Notes under the pieces: model-generated | Told to the model about the DNA's origin: nothing | Database searches by the model: none | What the model saw: only the letters and a program-made list of their open reading frames with translations | Shown: piece after piece, positions 57,947 through 64,000 of the stretch | Layout: every line of letters starts with the position of its first letter | How positions within the stretch are numbered: position 1 is the first letter of the stretch | Made by a program: the position numbers and the translations under genes | NCBI GenBank assembly: GCA_003719395.1 | Contig: RHMC01000003.1 | Span: 1 to 64,000 of the forward strand | DNA from: Streptomyces altiplanensis | GTDB taxonomy: Bacteria; Actinomycetota; Actinomycetes; Streptomycetales; Streptomycetaceae | Length of the DNA: 64,000 bases | Direction: 5' to 3'

Positions 57947-59453
57947 ATGGCACGGATTGTGGTGATCGGCTCCGGGATGGGCGCGATGGCGTCCGCCGCC
58001 CGGCTGGCCGTCGCGGGCCACCGCGTGGCGGTGTACGAGCGCGCGGCGACGTACGGCGGCGCGCTGGGCAGGTTCGAGCGGGACGGCTTCGTCTTCGACA
58101 CGGGGCCGGGACTGCTGCACCTGCCCGCCGTCTACCGGGACCTGTTCGTCAAGACCGGCAAGGAGCCCCTGGAGCAGTGCGTCGCGCTCACGCCCGTGGA
58201 CCCCGCGAGCCGGCACCTCTTCGACGACGGTACGGACGTCTCGCTGCCCAACGCCTCGCGTGCCCGGGTCGCCTCCGCGCTCGACACCGCGCTCGGCGCG
58301 GGGGCCGGCGAGCGGTGGGGCGACTTCCTGAACCGCGCCCGTGACGCGTGGGACAGGACCAGACGGCCGCTGCTCGAAGAACCGCTGCAACCGGACTGGC
58401 AGGTGCTCGGCCGCGATCCGTATCCGTCGGTGCGCCGGCGCAGGGTGCTGCGGCGCGACCGGCAGGCGGCCACGGTCAGGGAGATCGGAGCGTGGGAACT
58501 GGCGGAGCCCCGGCTGGCGGCCCTGCTGGACAGCTATGCCCTGGCGTACGGACTCGACCCGCGCACCGCGCCCGCGGCGGCGGCCGTGCTGCCGTACATG
58601 GAGCAGACCTTCGGCAGCTGGTACGTGCGCGGCGGGATGCGGGAGCTGGCGCGGGCGCTGTACGAGCGGTGTCTGGCCCGGAAGGTGGAGTTCACCTTCG
58701 GTGCCGAGGTGGCCGCGGTCACGGAGAAGGACGGCCGCGCGGCGGGTGTGGAGCTGGCGGACGGCACGGTCGTCGCGGCGGACACCGGTGGTCTTCGGCG
58801 CCGACCCCCGCGCCCTCGCCGGGATGACGCCGGGACGCGAGGTGTGGGCACCGGGCGACGTGGAGCCGGGGCCCGTGCCCCCGGGCCGGTTCACGGTGTT
58901 CCTCGCGCTGCGCGGCGGCCGCCCGGACGGCACGGTCCACCGGACGGTGGTCCACTCCCCCGACGCCGGCGCGGAGGCGTCCGAGGCGTTCCGCGGTGAG
59001 CACGCCGAGCGCCCCACCGTCACCGTGCTGCGGCCCGACGACCCGCTGACGCGGCCGGACGACGCCCACGAGGCGGTCACGCTCACGGCGACCGTGGCTG
59101 CGCAGGGGCCGGTCGACTGGACGGACGAGGCGTCGTCGCGCGTACGCCGACGAAGGTGGCCGAGGCCGCGCTCGCGGCCGTGCCGGACCTGCGGGAGCGG
59201 CTGCTGTGGCGCGAGTCGCACCCCGGCGGACACCGCGGCCGCGACCGGCGCCGCGGGGGGCTCGGTGCCGCCGCCCGCGCTGGCGGGGGCCGGGGGCCGC
59301 CATCTGCACGCGGCCAACACCACGCGGCTGCCCGGTCTGCTGCTGGCCGGGGGCTGGGCGCATCCCGGGGGCGGGATCGCGCATGCCGGAATGTCCGGGG
59401 CCCTCGTCGCGGGACTCGTCGTCGAGGGGGACGGCTTCCGCGGCTCGCAGTAG
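57947..59453 (+). CDS. FAD-dependent desaturase/amine-oxidase-like protein (three frameshifts)
   Basis: About 500 residues. The N-terminal dinucleotide motif is VVIGSGMGAMASAARLAVAGHRVAVYER, with TYGGALGRFERDGFVFDTGPGLLHLP following, the pattern of phytoene desaturase-like (CrtI/NAD(P)/FAD) oxidoreductases. The C-terminal FAD motif is RLPGLLLAGGWAHPGGGIAHAGMSGALVA. Shifts are near 58785, 59145 and 59225. ATG 57947. No carotenoid synthesis genes lie next to it, so its substrate is unknown; it is close to but not part of the YhgE operon. Confidence 0.85.
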
Positions 59454-59460
59454 CAGGCGG

Positions 59461-60276
59461 TCAGTAGCGGTACTGCTCGTTGTAGCCGGTGGTGTCGTAG
59501 TCGTTCTGGTACGGCTCCTGGGACGGCTGCGGGCTCCCGAAGGGCTGCTCGCCGTCGCGCTGCTGCGGGACCCACACACCGCCGGGCGGCGTCTCGTTGC
59601 CGTACTGCTGGTCGCCGTACTCCTGACCGCCGTACGGCTGGGTGCCGATGTACGGGTCGGAGTACGCGGCGTACTGCTGCCGGCCCGAGGCGTAGTCGTA
59701 CTGACCGGCGGCATAAACATCCTGGCCGGCGTAGGCGTCCTGACCGGCGTAGGCGTCCCGGCCCGGCTGGTCGTGGCCGGAGTGGGAGTCGTACACGTCG
59801 TACCCGGCGCCGAAGCCGTCGCTCCGGGGCTGCTGCTGTGCCGCGTACGCCGCCGCGTCGTACACGCCGTACTGTCCGGTCTCGTCCGGGAGGGGCTCCA
59901 CGGACGCGTACACCGGTTCCGCCGGAGCGGCCGGCTCGTACTCGAGGTCCGACACCTGCAGCGTCGGCTCCTGCTCGACGGCCCGCGCACCGCGCTTGCG
60001 GCGGCGGCTCTCACCGGGCCTGCCGCCGATCGCCCAGCCCGTCGAGAAGCCTCGGCGGAACGAGAGCGTGACGTACGTCTGGCCGATGGCGAACGCGACG
60101 GCACCGCCCGCGATCACGAACACGGAGGGCAGCAGCACCCCGAGAACCACGCCCATGAAGCCGGTGAAGGCCAGCAGCCGCCACCTCAGCCGCGCCTTGT
60201 ACTGCAACAGCACCTCGCCGAGCAGCCACAGCGCGACGATTCCGAATGCGATGTAGAGGACCGTCCAGCCGCCCAT
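59461..60276 (-). CDS. Membrane protein with Tyr/Gln/Gly-rich C-terminal tail
   Basis: An intact 271-residue protein. Two or three N-terminal helices (VLYIAFGIVALWLLGEVLLQ, WRLLAFTGFMGVVLGVLLPSVFVIAGGAVAFAIGQTY, each given only in part here) are followed by a basic stretch (RRRKRGARAVEQEP). The C-terminal 150 residues are low complexity: Tyr, Gln, Gly, Asp and Ala dominate, with tandem units DAYAGQ and QYG. ATG 60276 follows AGGAGGGGG. It converges on the FAD gene and is 50 bases after metF, so it may be co-transcribed with metF. Function unknown; the tail is predicted disordered. Confidence 0.72.
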   Translation of the reverse strand: MGGWTVLYIAFGIVALWLLGEVLLQYKARLRWRLLAFTGFMGVVLGVLLPSVFVIAGGAVAFAIGQTYVTLSFRRGFSTGWAIGGRPGESRRRKRGARAVEQEPTLQVSDLEYEPAAPAEPVYASVEPLPDETGQYGVYDAAAYAAQQQPRSDGFGAGYDVYDSHSGHDQPGRDAYAGQDAYAGQDVYAAGQYDYASGRQQYAAYSDPYIGTQPYGGQEYGDQQYGNETPPGGVWVPQQRDGEQPFGSPQPSQEPYQNDYDTTGYNEQYRY

Positions 60277-60326
60277 GCCCGCCCCCTCCTGCGGCCGTCG
60301 CCGCGGAAGGGAGCGGGTACGGCCGG

Positions 60327-61244
60327 TCACGACTGCGCGTGCAGTCCGAGATTCTCGTAGATTTCGAGCGTCGCCGTGGAGTTGTTGAGCGTGATGAAGT
60401 GCAATCCGGGTACACCCTCGGAGAGCAGCCTCGCGCAGAACTCCGTGGCGAAGTCGATGCCAATGGAGCGTACAGCCGCGGGATCGTCCTTGACGGCGAG
60501 GATCCGCTCTTTCAGCTCCGCCGGGAGCGTGGCGTTGCTGAGCTGCGGGAACCGCTCCAACTGCTTGACGCTGGTGAGAGGCATGACCTCGGGGATGATC
60601 GGGGTCTCGCAGCCGGCTGCCTGGACCCTGTCGCGCATCCGCAAATAATTCTCCGGATTGAAGAACATCTGGGTAATCGCGTAATCTGCGCCCGCGCGGC
60701 ACTTGTCCACGAAGTGCCGAATGTCGGTGTCCCAGTCGGTCGAGCGCGGGTGCATCTCCGGGAAGGCCGCGACGCCCACGCAGAAGTCGCCGGACTCCTT
60801 GATGAGCCGGACGAGTTCGGCGGCGTACCGCACGCCCTCCGGGTGCTCGACCCACTCGCCCATCGGGTCGCCGGGCGGGTCCCCCCGCACGGCGAGGATG
60901 TTCCGGATCCCGGCGTCCGCGTACTGCCCGACCATGTTGCGCAGTTCGGCGACGGAGTGGTCCACCGCCGTGAGGTGCGCGACCGGGGTGAGCGTGGAGT
61001 CGGCGGCGATCTGCTGGGTGGCGCCGACCGTGCCGGCACGGGTGGACCCTCCGGCCCCGTAGGTCACGGAGACAAAGCTGGGGGCCACCGCCTCGACCCG
61101 GCGCAGCGCGTTCCAGAGACTCCGCTCCCCCTTTTCGGTCCTGGGGGCGAAGAACTCGAACGAATACGAAGTTTTGCCGGTCGCGAGCAGATCACGCACA
61201 GTAGGTGCGTGATCCGTCCTGGTCGAAGCTGTGCCAAGGGCCAT
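60327..61244 (-). CDS. metF: Methylenetetrahydrofolate reductase
   Basis: An intact 305-residue FAD-dependent enzyme reducing 5,10-methylene-THF to 5-methyl-THF for methionine synthesis. It shows [60 protein letters not shown] and [12 protein letters not shown], all hallmarks of MetF (residues Glu in FEFF and Asp in RGDPPGD are catalytic and folate-binding). The start is ATG 61244. The region up to thiE (61245-61392) shows no riboswitch I can recognise. Confidence 0.96.
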   Translation of the reverse strand: MALGTASTRTDHAPTVRDLLATGKTSYSFEFFAPRTEKGERSLWNALRRVEAVAPSFVSVTYGAGGSTRAGTVGATQQIAADSTLTPVAHLTAVDHSVAELRNMVGQYADAGIRNILAVRGDPPGDPMGEWVEHPEGVRYAAELVRLIKESGDFCVGVAAFPEMHPRSTDWDTDIRHFVDKCRAGADYAITQMFFNPENYLRMRDRVQAAGCETPIIPEVMPLTSVKQLERFPQLSNATLPAELKERILAVKDDPAAVRSIGIDFATEFCARLLSEGVPGLHFITLNNSTATLEIYENLGLHAQS

Positions 61245-61392
61245 ATCCGCAGGTTAACCAGGGCTCGGCGATGACCCAACCAGAGCAGGCTTTTTATCCG
61301 TATTGCCGGACTGTTGTCCACTCCTTGGACAGGTGCGGACAGGCGCGGACAGCCATGGTCAGCCGCGGAAGGTCACGGCCGGCCGGGGGCAG

Positions 61393-62062
61393 TTACCCGG
61401 CGTACGCCCCGACCCTCTTCGCGAGCTCCGCCGCGGCGGCCGCCGGGTCGTCGGCCTCGGTGATCGCCCGTACGACCACGACCCTGCGGGCACCCGCGTC
61501 CAGCACCTCGTCGAGGTTGCCCGCGTCGATGCCGCCGATCGCGAACCACGGGCGGTCCTGGCGCAGCCCGGCGGCGTACCGGACGAGGCCGAGGCCCGGG
61601 GCGTACCGGCCGGGCTTGGTGGGGGTGGGCCAGCAGGGCCCTGTGCAGAAGTAGTCCACGCCGGGCTCCGCCGACGGCCGCGTCCGCCTCGGACTGCCGT
61701 GCGTGGAACGCCGACGAGGACGTCGGCGCCGAGGATCGCGCGCGCGGCCGGAACCGGCAGGTCGCCCTGTCCCAGGTGCAGCACGCCGGCGCCGACGGCG
61801 TGGGCCACGTCGGCCCGGTCGTTCACGGCGAGCAGCTTGCCGTGCTGCGGCAGGCGTCGTCGAAGACCTGGAGGTGCTCCAGTTCCTCGGCGGCCTCCAT
61901 GCCCTTGTCGCGCAACTGCACGATGTCCACGCCGGAGGCCAGGACGGCGTCCAGGAACTCCGGGAGGTCGCCCTGGCGCTTGCGCGCGTCCGTGCACAGG
62001 TACAGCCGGGCACCGGCGAGCTGCTCGCGCGCCGTCGTGGAACTCTCCGTGGACGTGGGCAT
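61393..62062 (-). CDS. thiE: Thiamine-phosphate synthase (two frameshifts)
   Basis: A TIM-barrel of about 222 residues joining HMP-PP and HET-P to make thiamine phosphate. From ATG 62062 ([20 protein letters not shown]) it reads [40 protein letters not shown], then after a shift near 61855 [34 protein letters not shown] second shift near 61705 leads to [20 protein letters not shown] and [34 protein letters not shown]. All family motifs are present. It lies downstream of the Rv2175c-type gene on the same strand. Confidence 0.9.
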
Positions 62063-62084
62063 GGTGGTGTCCCCCCGTGGGTGG

Positions 62085-62118
62085 GCGGTGCACAGGCCGG
62101 CGAAGGCCCGTGCACCGC
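62085..62118 (-). terminator. Hairpin between the Rv2175c-type gene and thiE
   Basis: GCGGTGCAC (62085-62093) pairs with GTGCACCGC (62110-62118), and the inner GGCC pairs too, leaving a GGCGAA-type loop. It lies 20 bases after the Rv2175c-type stop and about 25 bases before the thiE start, so it may be a terminator or an attenuator. Confidence 0.55.
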
Positions 62119-62139
62119 GTGCGGTTGTGTCGTCAGTGA

Positions 62140-62505
62140 TCAGACGGCGAGCGCCTGGGCTCGCCGCTTCACCTCCGTGCCGCGATTCTCACTCAGCGCC
62201 TGCGCCGGGGAGCCGGGCAGGGTCGGGTCGGGGGTGAAGAGCCACTCGAGCATCTCTTCGTCGGAGAAGCCGTCGTCCCTCAGGAGGGTCAGGGTCCCGG
62301 CGAGACCCTTGACCACCTTGTCGCCGTCGATGAAGGCGGCAGGCACCTGAAGCACCCGGTTCTCTCCGCGGCGTACGGCGATCAGCTGGCCTTCTTTGAC
62401 CAGCTGCCGGACGCGCGTCACCTCGACACCGAGCTTTTCCGCGATGTCGGGGAGGTTGAACCAGGCGGGGACGAGAGCATCGATCTTTGCGTCAATCTCG
62501 GTCAC
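62140..62505 (-). CDS. Rv2175c-type DNA-binding protein
   Basis: An intact 121-residue protein with a winged/wHTH region ([38 protein letters not shown]) and C-terminal [43 protein letters not shown]. It matches the Rv2175c family, an actinobacterial DNA-binding protein that in Mycobacterium tuberculosis is a substrate of the kinase PknL. GTG 62505. The T-rich residues TEIDAK at its N-terminus could be phosphorylated. Target genes are unknown. Confidence 0.88.
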   Translation of the reverse strand: MTEIDAKIDALVPAWFNLPDIAEKLGVEVTRVRQLVKEGQLIAVRRGENRVLQVPAAFIDGDKVVKGLAGTLTLLRDDGFSDEEMLEWLFTPDPTLPGSPAQALSENRGTEVKRRAQALAV

Positions 62506-62573
62506 GGGACAAGCGTGCCATCTGGGACTGACAGTCGGTAGTCGGGGCCTGCCGTGCGGCCCCGACTACCGGC

Positions 62574-63788
62574 CTAAAGGGTGGCGGTCTTGAGCGGGAC
62601 GGACGGATCGGCGACCCGGTCCGGGTCCATCGGGGCACCCGCAGCGATGAGCCTGCGCCCCTGCGCGAGGTCGCGCGGCCGGGCCACGGTGAGCAGCGCG
62701 ACCAGCGCCCCCTCGCGCAGCCAGCACACCGACCAGGCGGCGCCGGCCGGGTCGCCGCGCCACACCGTCGTGTCGGCGTGGGCGTGGTGGCCCGCGTACT
62801 GCACGAAGCGGCCGAACTGCTCGGACCAGAAGTACGGGACGGGGTCGTAGTCCGCGGTGTCTCGCCGAGGATGTCCGCCGCGACCGTGCGCGGGCCCTGG
62901 AGCGCGTTGTCCCAGTGGTGGACGAGCAGGCGTTCGCCGTAGCGGGCGGAGGGGAAGGAGGCGCAGTCCCCGACCGCGTACACATCGGGGGCCGAGGTGC
63001 GCAGGCGGGCGTCGGCGGTGACGGATCCGTCCGGGCCGAGCTCGATCCCCGAGCCCGCGAGCCAGGCCGTCGCGGGCCTGGCGCCGATGCCGACGACCAC
63101 CGCGCCGGCCGCGAGCCGACGCCGTCGGCGAGGACGACCGTGCCGGGCTCGACGTGCGCGACGCGCGCGCCGGTGAGGAGTTCCGCGCCGCTCTCGGCGT
63201 ACCAGGCGGCCATCGGGGCGGCGGCCTCGGCGGGCAGGGTGCCCGCGAGCGGCCGGTCCGCGGCCTCGACGACGGTCACCGCGCAGCCCGCCGCGCGGGC
63301 GGCCGTGGCGAACTCCGCGCCGATCCAGCCCGCCCCGACGACCACGATGCCGTGCCGTCGGCCGAGCACGGGCCGCAGCCGCGCGGCGTCGTCGAGGGTG
63401 CGCAGGAGGTGGACTCCGGGTACGCCTTCGCCGCCGGGCAGCGTGAGGGGCAGCGCTCCGGTGGCGACGACCAGCGCGTCGTACGGAACGGGCCCGAGGG
63501 CGTGTCGATCTCGTGCGTTCCCGGGCGCACGCCCGTCACCTCGCGCCCCAGGTGGAGTTCGATGCCGAGCGCCTCGAAGTCGACGTCGAGGCCGACTCCT
63601 CGGCGTGGCCGAGCAGCACCGCCTTGGACAGCGGCGGTCTGTCGTACGGCTGATGCGGCTCGGCGCCGATCAGCGTGACGGAGCCGGTCCAGCCCTGCTC
63701 GCGCAGGGACACGGCGGTCTGGACACCGGCCATTCCCGCGCCGTCCGACGATGACGACGCGCCGCTCTGTCTGCCTCTGCTCGCTCAC
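62574..63788 (-). CDS. Ferredoxin-reductase-type FAD/NAD(P)-dependent oxidoreductase (about five frameshifts)
   Basis: About 400 residues once repaired, of the pyridine-nucleotide-disulfide / rubredoxin- or ferredoxin-reductase type. The pieces follow in order: RRVVIVG, AGVQTAVSLREQGWTGSVTLIGAEPHQPYDRPPLSKAVLLG, FEALGIELHLGREVTGV, LPGGEGVPGVHLLRTLDDAARLRP, IVVVGAGWIGAEFATAARAAGCAVTVVEAADRPLAG (NAD motif), VVVGIGARPATAWLAGSGIELGPDG, VYAVGDCASFPSARYGERLLVHHWDNALQG and the C-terminal domain ending VPLKTATL. Shifts occur near 63745, 63600, 63495, 63120 and 62860. A partner ferredoxin or oxygenase is not seen in the window. Confidence 0.85.
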
Positions 63789-63857
63789 CCGGTCACTGTA
63801 GGACGGCGCGTTCCGCCGCCCTCGTCGGGACCGCGGAGGAAGACCTCCGGCGCAGCG

Positions 63858-64000
63858 TCACAGGGGCAGCTGCTCGACGACGCTCGTCCCCCTGCCCTCC
63901 TGCGACTCCCAGGCCCAGGTCTCCTCCAGCCGCACGCGCCCGTCGGGGAGGTCGACGACGGTGGACGCGCAGTGCCCCGACGAGGTCGTGCCGTCCTGCT
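63858..64000 (-). CDS. 3' end of an unidentified gene, cut by the window edge
   Basis: On the minus strand an open frame enters from beyond the window at 63998 and stops at TGA 63858-63860. The 46 visible C-terminal residues include ASTVVDLPDGRVRLEETWAW and end VVEQLPL. It is acidic and beta-rich in look, with no motif I can name. It lies 69 bases from the start of the flavoprotein gene and probably precedes it in the same direction. Confidence 0.55.
   Translation of the reverse strand, partial: QDGTTSSGHCASTVVDLPDGRVRLEETWAWESQEGRGTSVVEQLPL

Noticed and set aside
1..64000. Search for CRISPR arrays, prophage, insertion sequences, tRNA genes or biosynthetic clusters
   Set aside because: No regularly spaced repeats, transposase or integrase motifs, tRNA-like sequence or modular enzyme genes were seen.

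Overview
The window reads as a chromosomal core segment of a Streptomyces or a very close relative. The GC content is very high, third codon positions are almost all G or C, many starts are GTG, and the gene set is typical of the genus: a complete division and cell-wall (dcw) cluster with sepF, ylmG and divIVA, a TraR/DksA protein with a lysine-alanine tail, a SAV_6107-type protein, an Rv2175c-type regulator and a PhoD phosphatase. I see no prophage, insertion sequence, CRISPR array, tRNA, rRNA or biosynthetic gene cluster.

Layout. 1-7.2 kb: an uncharacterised protein, a Lon-N domain protein, YbaK, a DUF2567 membrane protein, an ABC exporter pair, a NYN-domain protein and a 59-residue protein. 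7.3-17 kb: dnaE1, a DUF2252 protein, a membrane protein, a membrane-anchored DsbA-like protein, phoD and a secreted M43 metalloprotease. 17.2-23.6 kb: a dienelactone hydrolase-like enzyme, an MscS channel, a CPA1 Na+/H+ antiporter, then a minus-strand run traR/dksA, lspA, rluD, GNAT. 23.9-27.3 kb: a T-box leader and ileS. 27.6-45.5 kb: the dcw cluster on the minus strand, in transcription order rsmH, ftsL, ftsI, murE, murF, mraY, murD, ftsW, murG, ftsQ, ftsZ, ylmD, ylmE, sepF, ylmG, divIVA, with many 4-base stop/start overlaps. 45.9-51.7 kb: beta-carbonic anhydrase and a MoxR / DUF58 / transglutaminase operon. 51.8-59.5 kb: DUF3040, a methyltransferase, a HEPN-type protein, then a divergent operon of a degenerate ABC ATPase, a YhgE/Pip membrane protein and a TetR regulator behind a near-perfect 26-bp operator, and an FAD-dependent amine oxidase/desaturase-like protein. 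59.5-64 kb: a Tyr/Gln-rich membrane protein, metF, thiE, an Rv2175c-type regulator, a ferredoxin-reductase-type flavoprotein and the 3' end of one more gene.

The genes of the central block work together. RsmH, FtsL/I/W/Q/Z, the Mur ligases, MraY and MurG make and polymerise lipid II at the septum, while SepF, YlmG and DivIVA organise the Z-ring and the hyphal tip.

The most striking property of the sequence itself is about fifty apparent frameshifts, many in genes that should be essential (murD, murE, murF, murG, ftsL, ftsQ, divIVA). They are best explained as single-base errors in a draft-quality GC-rich sequence rather than pseudogenes, so frameshifted genes are given here as single loci with approximate shift positions. 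The biologically most interesting items are the ABC-like ATPase with an Arg in place of the Walker A Lys next to YhgE/Pip and its TetR operator, the ileS T-box with a readable Shine-Dalgarno sequestor, and an inverted repeat plus GACAC motif upstream of ftsZ. I found no clearly new multi-gene system; the YhgE module is the best candidate.
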